Below, in pieces: positions 25,559 to 34,619 of a DNA stretch of 64,000 nucleotides; position 1 is the stretch's first letter; each line of letters begins with the position of its first letter. The position numbers and the translations under genes were made by a program. The DNA is taken from assembly GCF_000960975.1 (NCBI RefSeq), contig NZ_CP010803.1:1030001-1094000 (forward strand), given 5' to 3'. The DNA comes from Martelella endophytica. GTDB taxonomy: Bacteria > Pseudomonadota > Alphaproteobacteria > Rhizobiales > Rhizobiaceae. The notes under the pieces are model-generated. The model saw only the letters and a program-made list of their open reading frames with translations. It ran no database searches and was not told the origin of the DNA.

Positions 25559-26743
25559 ATGACCGAAACCGCACTTCCTGATCGTTCACGCCGCCGCTAC
25601 ATGTCGCGCCCGCGTCTTGCGGTCTCGCTGCTGTTCCTGATGAATGGCTTCTTCACCGGCTCCTGGGCGCCGAAGATTCCGGAATTTGCCGAGCGGCTGT
25701 CGCTGTCGGAAGGCCAGCTCGGCCTGATGATCCTGACCTTCGGCCTCGGCTCGATCATCGCCATGCCGGCGACCGGCTTCTTTCTCGCCCGTTTCGGTTC
25801 GACCGGCACGGTCAAGGTTGCCGCACTGATGTTTCTGCCGGCGCTGCTGTTGATCTCGATCGTGCCGGTCGTGCCGCTCGCGGTGCTGGTGATGTTCTAT
25901 TTCGGCGCGATGATGGCGATGATGGATGTCTCGATGAACGGCAACACGGTTGCCGTCGAGAAGGCGGAAGGCCGAGCCATCATGTCGTCCTGCCACGCCT
26001 TCTGGAGTCTTGGCGGGCTGATCGGCGCCTCGATCGGCGGATTCCTGATCGCAACGCTCGGCACGCTTGGCCATGCGGTCGTCGCCACCGTCATCGCCGC
26101 TGTCCTGCTCGCGCTCTCGTTTCCACGCCTGCAGCCGGATGCGCCGGCCATGGATGAAAAGCGCGAGAAGATCCGCCTGCCGCTGACGCCGCTGCCCTGG
26201 CTGATCGGCATCATGGCGTTGTTCTCGATGATTCCGGAAGGCGCCATCATGGACTGGAGCGCGCTCTATCTGCGCGACGAACGGATGGTTTCGATCGCCT
26301 GGTCCGGTTTCGGCTTTGCCGCCTTCCAGATGACGATGACGACGATGCGGTTTGCCGGCGACCATATCCGCGACCGTTTCGGGGCGGTCCGGACGCTGCG
26401 CTTCTGTGCCGCCATGTCGGTCGCCGGCCTGCTGCTTGCCGGCCTCTCGTCCGAGACCGCGCTGATCATCATCGGCTTCGCCATTGCCGGCATCGGCATT
26501 TCCAACATGATCCCGATTGCCTTTTCCGCCGCCGGCAACCTGCCCGGCATGGCGCCCGGCATCGGCCTGTCGGTGACGACGACGCTCGGCTATTCCGGTA
26601 TCCTGATCGCACCGTCCGGCATCGGTTTCCTGGCCGAACATATCGGTTTCGCGCCGATTTTCGCAGGCCTGTCACTTCTGCATGTCATCGTCTTCCTGCT
26701 TGCGCCGCTCGCCCGCTATGCCGACCGTCAGCCTGACAGTTGA
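25559..26743 (+). CDS. MFS transporter (YbjJ-like)
   Basis: Twelve-segment major facilitator protein of 394 residues, close in style to YbjJ-like members (NGFFTGSWAPKIPEFAERLSL, then GLGSIIAMPATGFFLARFGS). It shows GNTVAVEKAEGRAIMSSCHAFWSLGG, a helix-loop signature of that branch. Substrate unknown; linkage to DeoR and VOC genes suggests a carbohydrate-derived or reactive-carbonyl compound, which is inference. It is third in the DeoR-VOC-MFS set and ends 53 bases before ispG. Confidence 0.85.
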   Translation: MTETALPDRSRRRYMSRPRLAVSLLFLMNGFFTGSWAPKIPEFAERLSLSEGQLGLMILTFGLGSIIAMPATGFFLARFGSTGTVKVAALMFLPALLLISIVPVVPLAVLVMFYFGAMMAMMDVSMNGNTVAVEKAEGRAIMSSCHAFWSLGGLIGASIGGFLIATLGTLGHAVVATVIAAVLLALSFPRLQPDAPAMDEKREKIRLPLTPLPWLIGIMALFSMIPEGAIMDWSALYLRDERMVSIAWSGFGFAAFQMTMTTMRFAGDHIRDRFGAVRTLRFCAAMSVAGLLLAGLSSETALIIIGFAIAGIGISNMIPIAFSAAGNLPGMAPGIGLSVTTTLGYSGILIAPSGIGFLAEHIGFAPIFAGLSLLHVIVFLLAPLARYADRQPDS

Positions 26744-26796
26744 CAAGCCGCGCGCGTTGTACCACCTGAAGGGCATTGATTAAGCCGGAGAAGACC

Positions 26797-28056
26797 ATGA
26801 CGCTCGCCGCGCCCCGTAATTTCGATCCCCTGCCCCGCCGCGCCTCCGTTGCCGTGGATGTCGGCGGCGTGATTGTCGGCGGTGGCGCGCCGGTCGTCGT
26901 GCAGTCGATGACCAATACGGATACGGCCGATATCGATGCGACCGTCGCCCAGGTCGCCGCCCTTTCGAAGGCGGGCTCGGAACTGGTGCGCATCACTGTC
27001 GACCGCGATGAGGCGGCCGCCGCCGTGCCAAAAATCCGCGAGCGGCTTCTGCGGCTTGGCATGGATGTGCCGCTTGTCGGCGATTTTCACTATATCGGGC
27101 ACAAGCTTCTGGCCGATCACCCGGCCTGCGCCGAGGCGCTTGCGAAGTACCGCATCAATCCCGGCAATGTCGGCTTCAAGGACAAGAAGGACAAGCAGTT
27201 CGCCGAAATCGTCGAAATGGCGATCCGCTACGACAAGCCCGTGCGCATCGGCGTCAACTGGGGCTCGCTCGACCAGGAACTCTTGACCCGGCTGATGGAT
27301 GAGAATGCGGAGGCCGGTTCGCCGCTTTCCGCCCGCGATGTTACCCGCGAAGCCATCGTACAGTCAGCACTGCTTTCCGCCGAACTCGCCGAGGAGATCG
27401 GCCTTCCGAGGAACCGCATCATCCTGTCGGCCAAGGTTTCTCAGGTTCAGGACCTGATCGCCGTCTATTCGATGCTTTCAGAACGTTCCGATCATGCGCT
27501 GCATCTCGGCCTTACCGAGGCCGGCATGGGCACCAAGGGCATTGTCGCATCGTCAGCCTCGATGGGCTATGTGCTGCAGCACGGCATCGGCGACACGATC
27601 CGCGTGTCGCTGACGCCGGAGCCCGGCGGCGACCGCACACGCGAGGTGCAGGTGGCGCAGGAGCTGCTGCAGGTGATGGGTTTCCGCCAGTTCGTTCCGG
27701 TGGTCGCCGCATGTCCCGGCTGCGGCCGCACGACCTCGACCGTGTTCCAGGAACTGGCCTCGAAGATCCAGTCAGACATCCGCAAGAACATGCCGGTCTG
27801 GCGCGAGAAGTATCCGGGCGTGGAAGCGCTGAACGTCGCGGTGATGGGCTGCATCGTCAACGGCCCGGGCGAAAGCAAGCACGCCGATATCGGCATCTCG
27901 CTGCCCGGCACCGGCGAAACCCCCGCCGCCCCGGTCTTCATCGATGGAAAGAAGGCCAAGACGTTGCGCGGCCCCAACATCGCCGCCGATTTCGAGCTGA
28001 TGGTTGCCGACTATATCGAAAACCGCTTCGGCAACGGCCGGCAGGCCGCGGAATAG
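26797..28056 (+). CDS. ispG: 4-hydroxy-3-methylbut-2-enyl diphosphate synthase (flavodoxin)
   Basis: MEP-pathway iron-sulfur enzyme (GcpE) converting methylerythritol cyclodiphosphate to HMBPP. The 419-residue protein starts at the ATG at 26797 behind CCGGAGAAGACC. The N-terminal TIM barrel carries [19 protein letters not shown] and [12 protein letters not shown]; the C-terminal domain holds the [4Fe-4S] ligands Cys306 and Cys309 (ACPGCGRT) and Cys352 ([10 protein letters not shown]). A likely separate transcription unit, followed by a RIME-like repeat. Very confident. Confidence 0.96.
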   Translation: MTLAAPRNFDPLPRRASVAVDVGGVIVGGGAPVVVQSMTNTDTADIDATVAQVAALSKAGSELVRITVDRDEAAAAVPKIRERLLRLGMDVPLVGDFHYIGHKLLADHPACAEALAKYRINPGNVGFKDKKDKQFAEIVEMAIRYDKPVRIGVNWGSLDQELLTRLMDENAEAGSPLSARDVTREAIVQSALLSAELAEEIGLPRNRIILSAKVSQVQDLIAVYSMLSERSDHALHLGLTEAGMGTKGIVASSASMGYVLQHGIGDTIRVSLTPEPGGDRTREVQVAQELLQVMGFRQFVPVVAACPGCGRTTSTVFQELASKIQSDIRKNMPVWREKYPGVEALNVAVMGCIVNGPGESKHADIGISLPGTGETPAAPVFIDGKKAKTLRGPNIAADFELMVADYIENRFGNGRQAAE

Positions 28057-28090
28057 GGTTGGCGGCAGTCCCGTTTGGCCTGCAGATCAT

Positions 28091-28232
28091 CAATCTCTCC
28101 CCTTGAGGGAGAGATGCCCCGACAGGGGCAGAGAGGGGTGAACCCTCTCCGAGAGCACGCAGATTGCGGCTTATGCCGATACCCCTCTCTGTCGCTTTTG
28201 CGACATCTCCCCCTCAAGGGGGGAGATCGTTA
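28091..28232. repeat. RIME-like palindromic repeat, copy 1
   Basis: About 140 bases built from two palindromes, CTCCCCTTGAGGGAGAG-type and CTCCCCCTCAAGGGGGGAG-type, joined by a less conserved middle with GAGAGGGGTG and CCCCTCTCTGTCGC. Its reverse complement matches the segment at 33222-33364 over nearly the whole length. It resembles the rhizobial intergenic mosaic element RIME1. It lies between ispG and the convergent OYE gene. Confidence 0.8.
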
Positions 28233-28269
28233 GTGGTAACATACTCGAACTCAGGCGCTTTTGCCCCTT

Positions 28270-29397
28270 CTAGACCAGCGAGCCGAGCGCTTCACGTGAG
28301 AACGACTTGAGCTTGTCGCCCTCTCCGGCTTCAACCTTTCTGACCCAGTTGGGATCGCTGATGAGCGCGCGGCCGACGGCGATGAGGTCGAATTCCTCGC
28401 GCTCCAGGCGCCCGGTCAGATCGTCGAGTTCCGTGGCCGAGGCCGAGGTCTCGCCGCCGCCGAAGGAGCCGAGGAAATCGACGCCCTTCAGGCCGACCGA
28501 ACCGACCGAGATCGTCGGAACGCCGGTGATCTTCTTCGCCCAACCGGCGAAGTTGAGGCCCTTCTGGCCATCGATTTCCGGGAATTCCGGCTCCCAGAAG
28601 CGACGCTGCGAGCAATGCAGGATATCGGCGCCGGCATCGACCAGCGGCTCCAGCCATTCGGCCATTTCGTCCGGCGTCGTGGCGATCCTGGCGTTGTAGT
28701 CCTGCTGCTTCCACTGGCTGAGGCGGATGATGACCGGCATGTCGTCGGAGACCGCTTCGCGGACCGCCTTCACCACTTCGGCGCCGAAGCGAGCGCGCTC
28801 GGCGATCGCCGGTCCGCCCCAGTGATCTTCGCGCAGGTTGAGCGCCGACCAGAAGAACTGGTCGATCAGGTAGCCATGGGCGCCGTGGATCTCGACGACG
28901 TCGAAGCCGAGCCGCTCGGCATCGGCGGCCGCCTTGGCGTAAGCGGCGATCGTATCGGCGATATCCTCCTCGCTCATCGCCCGGCCGCGCTTCTCGCCCG
29001 GCTTGACGAAGCCCGACGGGCTTTCCGTCTCGTTCGGGTCCGGATAGTTGGGATCGTTGATGGTGTTGGCCACGTGCCAGATCTGCGGACCCATCTTGCC
29101 GCCGGCGGCATGGACGGTGTCGATGACGTTCTTCCAGCCGGCAAGCGCCTTGTCGCCATGGAAATTCGGGATCGCCGGATGGTTCTTAGACGTCGGACGG
29201 TCGATCACCGTACCTTCGGAAAGGATGAGGCCGACATCGCCCTCGGCGCGGCGGCGGTAGTACTCCGCGACATTTTGGCCCGGCACGCCTTCCGGTGAGA
29301 AACTGCGCGTCATCGGCGCCATCACGATGCGGTTCTTCAGTTCGAGCTTCTTGAACGTGAACGGGCGGAACAGCGCCGCGTTTGCGGATTGGGACAT
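28270..29397 (-). CDS. Old Yellow Enzyme family NADH:flavin oxidoreductase
   Basis: FMN-dependent ene-reductase of the OYE family, 375 residues from the ATG at 29397 (AAGGAAAGA upstream). The TIM barrel shows NRIVMAPMTRSFS near the N-terminus, the substrate-anion site HGAHGYLIDQFFWS with the active-site tyrosine, and the phosphate-binding end ALISDPNWVRKVEAGEGD. Such enzymes reduce activated alkenes, quinones or nitro-compounds. An HxlR regulator is divergently transcribed from the same 114-base intergenic region, and HxlR proteins commonly control such reductases in response to electrophiles. Confidence 0.9.
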   Translation of the reverse strand: MSQSANAALFRPFTFKKLELKNRIVMAPMTRSFSPEGVPGQNVAEYYRRRAEGDVGLILSEGTVIDRPTSKNHPAIPNFHGDKALAGWKNVIDTVHAAGGKMGPQIWHVANTINDPNYPDPNETESPSGFVKPGEKRGRAMSEEDIADTIAAYAKAAADAERLGFDVVEIHGAHGYLIDQFFWSALNLREDHWGGPAIAERARFGAEVVKAVREAVSDDMPVIIRLSQWKQQDYNARIATTPDEMAEWLEPLVDAGADILHCSQRRFWEPEFPEIDGQKGLNFAGWAKKITGVPTISVGSVGLKGVDFLGSFGGGETSASATELDDLTGRLEREEFDLIAVGRALISDPNWVRKVEAGEGDKLKSFSREALGSLV

Positions 29398-29440
29398 TCT
29401 TCTTTCCTTATTGCGAAACCTGGGAGGATCGTTTGATGGT

Positions 29441-29496
29441 ATAGGTATAAATCGTGGACTTAGTGTCAATAAGGCACTATCAATTTCCTAGGTATA
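29441..29496. promoter_or_regulatory. candidate HxlR operator region between the OYE and HxlR genes
   Basis: Direct repeats TAGGTATA (29442-29449 and 29489-29496) flank an inverted repeat TAGTG-N9-CACTA (29461-29479), all within the divergent promoter interval. The arrangement suggests a regulator site covering both promoters. No binding motif for this HxlR is known to me. Confidence 0.45.
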
Positions 29497-29511
29497 GGAG
29501 AGGAAACCGCC

Positions 29512-29874
29512 ATGGACCAGCAATTGACCCCGATTCAGGCCTGCTCGAGCCGCGAGATTCTGGAAGAGATTTCCGGGAAGTGGTCGGTGATGGCGCTCAC
29601 CGTGCTGGCCTATGGACCCTGCCGTTTCAACGCGCTGAAGCGGTCTTTAGAAGGTATCAGCCAGAAGGCGCTGACCGATACGCTGAGGCGCCTGGAGCGC
29701 AACGGCCTCGTCGAGCGCCACGTGCTCGCCACCTCGCCGGTGGGCGTCGAATACGAACTGACGGAGCTTGGCCTGTCGGCCAAGTCGCTCTACTGCGCAC
29801 TCCACCAGTGGACCGCCGAGAACCGCACCACCATTCACGAGGCGCGCGAGCGTTTCGACGGGCGCTCAACGTAA
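29512..29874 (+). CDS. HxlR family transcriptional regulator
   Basis: A 120-residue winged-helix regulator of the HxlR family (YodB/QorR type). The signature is present as QACSSREILEEISGKWSVMA followed by FNALKRSLEGISQKALTDTL and LERNGLVERHV. Cys11 sits at the N-terminal position used for electrophile or quinone sensing in several HxlR proteins, and Cys43 (GPCRF) is a second candidate. Divergent from the OYE gene, which it probably represses. Start at 29512 has GGAGAGGAAACC upstream. Confidence 0.88.
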   Translation: MDQQLTPIQACSSREILEEISGKWSVMALTVLAYGPCRFNALKRSLEGISQKALTDTLRRLERNGLVERHVLATSPVGVEYELTELGLSAKSLYCALHQWTAENRTTIHEARERFDGRST

Positions 29875-29879
29875 CACGC

Positions 29880-30200
29880 TCAGCCGAAAAGCAGACGACA
29901 CGCCGGATAGATCGCCAGAACGAACGAGAAATATCCAAGCAGCACGAAACTCGCCGCGTTCAACACAATTGTCGCTAAAGAGACCCGCGGATGGGCCCGG
30001 ACATAGATGAGATTGATCGCCTGAAGCGCGAGAAAGCATAAAACGAGTGCGTATAAAGGTGTACGGGTCGTGAAGATGTGAAATGCGCCGAGAAAGTAGG
30101 GCAAAAGCAGATTGGCGACCGTCCAGCAGACAATCAGCCTGAGATAGCGATCCTTTTTGACGCTCTCCGGCAAGGTCGATATACCCGCTATGATTGCCAA
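29880..30200 (-). CDS. hypothetical small membrane protein
   Basis: An open frame of 106 residues with three hydrophobic stretches (LIVCWTVANLLLPYFLGAF, LYALVLCFLALQAINLIYV and ATIVLNAASFVLLGYFSFVL), consistent with a three- or four-helix inner-membrane protein. It ends five bases from the convergent HxlR stop. The start is a TTG without a good ribosome site, so the start or the gene itself is uncertain; no family recognised. The transmembrane pattern in a GC-rich genome is the main support. Confidence 0.5.
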   Translation of the reverse strand: MAIIAGISTLPESVKKDRYLRLIVCWTVANLLLPYFLGAFHIFTTRTPLYALVLCFLALQAINLIYVRAHPRVSLATIVLNAASFVLLGYFSFVLAIYPACRLLFG

Positions 30201-30227
30201 ACGCAGTCATCTTCGCGCATATCATCG

Positions 30228-30256
30228 AAAAAACAAGAGGGGGCTTGCGCCCCCTC
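30228..30256 (-). terminator. intrinsic terminator of trcR
   Basis: Stem GAGGGGGC (30237-30244) / GCCCCCTC (30249-30256) with loop TTGC; read on the minus strand it is followed by TTGTTTTTTC. Confidence 0.88.
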
Positions 30257-30288
30257 GAAAATGTCGTCGTAACCGAGAAAGAACCGGC

Positions 30289-30990
30289 TTAGCGGTTATC
30301 CTCGTCGTCCTCGCCATCCTCGTCCTTGGCGGCGTTGCCGAGCGAGGCGAAGCGGGAGAAGACTTCGTCGGCGGACATTTCGCGCTCGGAGCGCTCGTCC
30401 TGGTAGCCGGTGTCGGCCGGCGCGGCGAGCGTGGCGTTGTCCATCTCGTCGGCGGACGGCAGCGGACGGTCCTTGGCGGACTTTTCGACTTCGAGGTCGA
30501 GGTCGATCTGGCTGCACAGACCAAGCGTGACCGGATCCATCGGCGTCAGGTTGGCGGCGTTCCAGTGGGTGCGGTTGCGGATCTGCTCGATGGTCGACTT
30601 GGTGGTGCCGACGAGGCGCGAGACCTGCGCGTCCTTCAGTTCCGGATGGTTGCGCACCAGCCAGAGGATGGCGTTCGGACGGTCCTGACGCTTGGAAACC
30701 GGCGTGTAGCGCGGGCCCTTGCGCTTGGATTCCGGCACGCGCACCTTCGGTTCGGAAATCTTCAGCTTGTGGTTCGGATTGCCTTCGGCGCGGGCGATCT
30801 CGTCGCGCGAGAGCTGGCCGGTGGAGATCGGGTCGAGGCCCTTGATGCCCTGGGCGGATTCACCGTCCGCGATCGCCTTCACCTCGAGCGGGTGAAGCTT
30901 GCAGAATTCGGCAATCTGATCGAACGACAGGGCCGTGTTGTCCACGAGCCATACGGCTGTCGCCTTCGGCATAAGCAGCTTCTGTGCCAT
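30289..30990 (-). CDS. trcR: DUF1013 protein, cell-cycle regulator TrcR-like
   Basis: Alphaproteobacterial DUF1013 protein, labelled cell cycle transcriptional regulator TrcR in related genomes. The 233-residue protein starts at the ATG at 30990 (AAGGA upstream) with MAQKLLMPKATAVWLVDNTA. The middle part reads RQDRPNAILWLVRNHPELKD then VSRLVGTTKSTIEQIRNRTH, an HTH-like segment. The C-terminal 50 residues are acidic and low complexity (GNAAKDEDGEDDEDN). It is monocistronic with its own terminator. Family assignment is confident; function relies on family naming. Confidence 0.85.
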   Translation of the reverse strand: MAQKLLMPKATAVWLVDNTALSFDQIAEFCKLHPLEVKAIADGESAQGIKGLDPISTGQLSRDEIARAEGNPNHKLKISEPKVRVPESKRKGPRYTPVSKRQDRPNAILWLVRNHPELKDAQVSRLVGTTKSTIEQIRNRTHWNAANLTPMDPVTLGLCSQIDLDLEVEKSAKDRPLPSADEMDNATLAAPADTGYQDERSEREMSADEVFSRFASLGNAAKDEDGEDDEDNR

Positions 30991-31191
30991 GGGTATAATC
31001 CTTCTATCGTCCGCGCCGGTGTCGCGGTCCGTGGGTCTGTTGCCACAATTTCCGGGAAAACATGGGCGTCCATATAATGCCAAAGTCACCTAAATGCAAT
31101 TGAACTCGAAAGAATTGACGAATGTCTTATTGAGTTCATCTTTTGAGACTGTATGAATGAGGACCAATGGAGGAACGGCAGGAGGAGTTCG

Positions 31192-33150
31192 ATGTCGGAC
31201 AAGCTGTATCCGGTGCTCAAACCGGCAAAAACGCGCGCTTTGATCGACGCCGCGAAATATGAAAAATGGTACCAGGAAAGCGTCGAGGAGCCGGAGATCT
31301 TCTGGGATCGCCACGGCCGGCGCATCGACTGGTTCAAGCCCTACACCAAGATCAAGAATACGTCCTTCACCGGCCGCGTGTCGATCAAGTGGTTCGAGGA
31401 TGGGCAGACGAATGTTTCCTACAACTGCATCGACCGTCACCTGAAGACGCATGGCGAACAGACCGCCATCATCTGGGAGGGCGACAACCCCTATATCGAC
31501 AAGAAGATCACCTATAACCAGCTCTACGATCAGGTCTGCCGCATGGCGAACGTGCTGAAGAAGCACGGCGTGAAGAAGGGCGACCGGGTGACGATCTACA
31601 TGCCGATGGTGCCGGAGGCAGCTTATGCGATGCTCGCCTGCGCGCGCATCGGCGCCATCCATTCCGTCGTCTTCGCCGGCTTCTCCCCCGAAGCGCTTGC
31701 CGGCCGCATCGTCGACTGCGAATCGACCTTCGTGATCACCTGCGACCAGGGTGTGCGCGGCGGCAAGCCGATCCAGCTGAAGGAAAATGTCGACCTCGCG
31801 ATCGATATCGCCGCCAAGCAGTATGTTCTGGTCAACCACGTGCTCTGCGTGCGCCGCACCGGCGGCAAGGTCGGCTGGGCGCGCGGGCGTGATCTGTGGC
31901 ATCACGAGGAAATCAAGACGGTGAAGGGCGATTGCCCGCCAGTGAAGATGAAGGCGGAGGATCCGCTGTTCATCCTTTACACCTCGGGTTCGACGGGCAA
32001 GCCCAAGGGCGTGCTGCACACCACCGGCGGCTATCTCGTCTGGGCCTCGATGACCCACGAATACGTGTTCGACTATAAGGAGGGAGACATCTACTGGTGC
32101 GCCGCCGATGTCGGCTGGGTCACCGGACATTCCTACATCGTCTACGGCCCGCTCGCCAATTGCGCGACGACGCTGATGTTCGAGGGCGTGCCGAATTTCC
32201 CCGATGCCGGCCGCTTCTGGGAAGTGGTCGACAAGCACCAGGTCAATATCCTCTACACCGCCCCGACCGCCATCCGCGCGCTGATGGGCGCTGGCGACGA
32301 TCTGGTGAAGAAGTCATCGCGTGAAAGCCTGCGCCTGCTCGGCTCGGTCGGCGAGCCGATCAATCCGGAAGCCTGGGAGTGGTATTACCGCGTCGTCGGC
32401 GAGGAACGCTGCCCGATCATGGACACGTGGTGGCAGACGGAGACCGGCGGCTTCATGATCACGCCGCTGCCGGGCGTCACCGACCTGAAACCGGGCTCGG
32501 CGACGAAGCCCTTCTTCGGCGTCAAGCCGCAGCTTGTCGACAACGAGGGCCATGTGCTGGACGGTGTTGCCGATGGCAATCTGTGCATCACCGACAGCTG
32601 GCCCGGCCAGGCACGCAGCGTCTATGGCGACCACAACCGCTTCATCCAGACCTATTTCTCCACCTACAAGGGGAAATACTTCACCGGTGACGGCTGCCGC
32701 CGCGACGAGGACGGCTATTACTGGATCACCGGCCGCGTCGACGACGTGCTGAACGTCTCCGGCCACCGTCTCGGCACTGCGGAGATCGAAAGCGCGCTCG
32801 TCTCCCACCACTTCGTCTCGGAGGCCGCCGTCGTCGGCTATCCGCATCCGGTGAAGGGACAGGGCATCTACTGCTATGTCAGCCTGATGAGCGAGCACGA
32901 GGGCGACGAGGCGCTCCGCCAGGAGCTGATCAAGTGGGTGCGCGCCGAGATCGGCCCGATCGCCACGCCCGACAAGATCCAGTTCGCCTCCGGCCTGCCG
33001 AAAACCCGCTCCGGCAAGATCATGCGCCGCATCCTGCGCAAGATCGCCGAGGACGATTTCGGCTCGCTCGGCGACACCTCGACACTCGCTGACCCCGCCG
33101 TGGTTGACGACCTGATCGAGAACCGGCAGAACAAGGCAAAGGCGGCATAG
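31192..33150 (+). CDS. acs: acetyl-CoA synthetase
   Basis: AMP-forming acetate:CoA ligase of 652 residues. Visible motifs are the P-loop [25 protein letters not shown], the hinge region [20 protein letters not shown], and the C-terminal [10 protein letters not shown], where Lys609 is the acetylation site conserved with enterobacterial Acs. I chose the ATG at 31192, with GGAGGAG upstream, over an in-frame ATG at 31153. It is divergent from trcR and followed by a RIME-like repeat. Very confident. Confidence 0.96.
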   Translation: MSDKLYPVLKPAKTRALIDAAKYEKWYQESVEEPEIFWDRHGRRIDWFKPYTKIKNTSFTGRVSIKWFEDGQTNVSYNCIDRHLKTHGEQTAIIWEGDNPYIDKKITYNQLYDQVCRMANVLKKHGVKKGDRVTIYMPMVPEAAYAMLACARIGAIHSVVFAGFSPEALAGRIVDCESTFVITCDQGVRGGKPIQLKENVDLAIDIAAKQYVLVNHVLCVRRTGGKVGWARGRDLWHHEEIKTVKGDCPPVKMKAEDPLFILYTSGSTGKPKGVLHTTGGYLVWASMTHEYVFDYKEGDIYWCAADVGWVTGHSYIVYGPLANCATTLMFEGVPNFPDAGRFWEVVDKHQVNILYTAPTAIRALMGAGDDLVKKSSRESLRLLGSVGEPINPEAWEWYYRVVGEERCPIMDTWWQTETGGFMITPLPGVTDLKPGSATKPFFGVKPQLVDNEGHVLDGVADGNLCITDSWPGQARSVYGDHNRFIQTYFSTYKGKYFTGDGCRRDEDGYYWITGRVDDVLNVSGHRLGTAEIESALVSHHFVSEAAVVGYPHPVKGQGIYCYVSLMSEHEGDEALRQELIKWVRAEIGPIATPDKIQFASGLPKTRSGKIMRRILRKIAEDDFGSLGDTSTLADPAVVDDLIENRQNKAKAA

Positions 33151-33221
33151 GGTAGGAACGGGCCGACCCTTTGAGGGTACGGCTGTCCAATCACTCTGAA
33201 TTGGAACGCGGGCGCTTCATC

Positions 33222-33364
33222 CGATAATCTCCCCCCTTGAGGGGGAGATGTCGCCTACGCGACAGAGAGCGGTAATGGGCATAGGCCGCAAGCTCTGAAC
33301 TTACGGAGAGGTTTCACCCCTCCCTGCCCCTGCCGGGGCATCTCTCCCTCTTGGGAAGAGATTG
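33222..33364. repeat. RIME-like palindromic repeat, copy 2 (inverted relative to copy 1)
   Basis: Begins TAATCTCCCCCCTTGAGGGG and ends CATCTCTCCCTCTTGGGAAG, with GTCGC..GCGACAGAG after the first palindrome. It matches the reverse complement of 28091-28232 nearly end to end. This fills most of the 345-base gap between acs and the next HxlR gene. Confidence 0.8.
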
Positions 33365-33431
33365 TTTTGGACGGGGTTTCGACGGCGCTCGACCGAGACG
33401 ACCTGAACTGCCCGCAAGCGAACAAGTGGTG

Positions 33432-33447
33432 CGGAATTTGAATTCCG
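33432..33447. promoter_or_regulatory. palindrome upstream of the second HxlR gene
   Basis: Perfect 7-bp inverted repeat CGGAATT / AATTCCG with a 2-base spacer, 48 bases before the HxlR start. Candidate autoregulatory site; unproven. Confidence 0.4.
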
Positions 33448-33495
33448 TCTTCCGTTCCGGTAACCTGCGCACCTATCGTAACTGGAGCGCCTGCC

Positions 33496-33879
33496 ATGCA
33501 TCCTGATCACCTGCCGGAAGACTGCCGCCCGATCGGCAACCTGCTGTCGCGCATCGGCGACAAGTGGACCATTCTGGTGATGCGTGTTCTGGAGAGAAAC
33601 GAGGCGATCCGTTTCAAGGAACTGCACCGCGCCGTTGGCGGCATTTCCCAGCGCATGCTGACCGTGACGCTGAGGAATCTCGAGCGCGACGGGCTTGTCA
33701 TCCGCACCGTCTATCCGACCATTCCACCGCGCGTCGAATATGCGCTGTCGGAACGCGGGGCCGGGCTGCAGGAAGCGATGATGCCGCTGTTCACCTGGAC
33801 GCGGGAAAACGCCAAAGACATCTACCAGTCGCAGATCGCCTTCGATCTGGCCAAGGAAGACCCGGTTACCGCAAGGTAA
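33496..33879 (+). CDS. HxlR family transcriptional regulator (second)
   Basis: A 127-residue HxlR winged-helix protein: DCRPIGNLLSRIGDKWTILV at the N-terminus with conserved Cys10, then FKELHRAVGGISQRMLTVTL and LERDGLVIRTVYPTIPPRVEY. It differs clearly from the HxlR at 29.5 kb, so the two are not a recent duplication. It lies 84 bases upstream of a flavin reductase gene on the same strand, its likely target, with an inverted repeat in the gap. Confidence 0.88.
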   Translation: MHPDHLPEDCRPIGNLLSRIGDKWTILVMRVLERNEAIRFKELHRAVGGISQRMLTVTLRNLERDGLVIRTVYPTIPPRVEYALSERGAGLQEAMMPLFTWTRENAKDIYQSQIAFDLAKEDPVTAR

Positions 33880-33933
33880 GCGGCGTACGAAAAAGTGCCG
33901 TCTTGCGGAGATTTCCGCTTACGATTACCTCCC

Positions 33934-33952
33934 TGGTTACTGTTCATAACCA
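33934..33952. promoter_or_regulatory. inverted repeat upstream of the FMN reductase, candidate HxlR operator
   Basis: TGGTTA (33934-33939) and TAACCA (33947-33952) with a 7-base spacer, overlapping the start of the AAGGAG ribosome site. Its place between the regulator and the reductase fits an operator. Confidence 0.45.
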
Positions 33953-33963
33953 AGGAGTTTTCC

Positions 33964-34539
33964 ATGACCAGGCCCAAGATCGGCATCATCGTCGGATCGA
34001 CCCGCGAAGGGCGGTTCGCCGACCATCCGCTGAACTGGTATCGCGACATCATCAAGGATCGCGACGACGCCGATTTCGAGGTCGTCGACCTGCGCGACTA
34101 TCCGATGCCGTTCTTCGAGGAGAAGATGTCGCCGGCATGGGTGCCGCCGGAAAACGAGGTCGCGCGCCGCTGGGGCGAGAAGATCGCAAGCCTCGACGGC
34201 TATGTCTTCACCGTCGCCGAGTATAATCACAGCGTCACCGGCGTCTTGAAGAACGCGCTCGACTACGCCTACAAGGAATTCAACCGCAAGCCGGCAACCT
34301 TCATCGGCTATGGCGGCACCGGCGGCGCCCGTGCCGTCGAGCAGCTGCGGCTGATCCTGGCGGAGCTGCAGGTGGCATCCCTCAAGCACAATGTCCATAT
34401 CGGCATGGCCGAACTGCTCGGCATTCTGCGCGAGGGCAAGACCATGGCCGATTTCCCCTATCTGATCGACAGCGCCACGGCGATGACCGACGATCTCCTG
34501 TGGTGGACGAAAGCGCTGAAGACCGCGCGCGACGCCTGA
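33964..34539 (+). CDS. NADPH-dependent FMN reductase family oxidoreductase
   Basis: Flavodoxin-fold oxidoreductase of 191 residues (NADPH-dependent FMN reductase/ArsH-like superfamily). It shows the FMN-phosphate loop IGIIVGSTREGRFADHPLNW, then VAEYNHSVTGVLKNALDY and FIGYGGTGGARAVEQLR, typical of the group. It may reduce quinones or azo-compounds, or supply reduced flavin. The ATG at 33964 is preceded by AAGGAGTTTTCC; an in-frame ATG at 33895 is less likely. The HxlR gene just upstream suggests electrophile-inducible expression. Confidence 0.88.
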   Translation: MTRPKIGIIVGSTREGRFADHPLNWYRDIIKDRDDADFEVVDLRDYPMPFFEEKMSPAWVPPENEVARRWGEKIASLDGYVFTVAEYNHSVTGVLKNALDYAYKEFNRKPATFIGYGGTGGARAVEQLRLILAELQVASLKHNVHIGMAELLGILREGKTMADFPYLIDSATAMTDDLLWWTKALKTARDA

Positions 34540-34619
34540 ACGCGGGTTTCTTTCCGTCCCACCGTTTCCAAACAGGTCATGGCTTTCTATGCTGCCGCAA
34601 ACAGCACATGAGGAATGCC

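Noticed and set aside
28283..28298. CTTCACGTGAGAAC inside the OYE gene as a parS candidate.
   Set aside because: Asymmetric, with at least three mismatches to the core.
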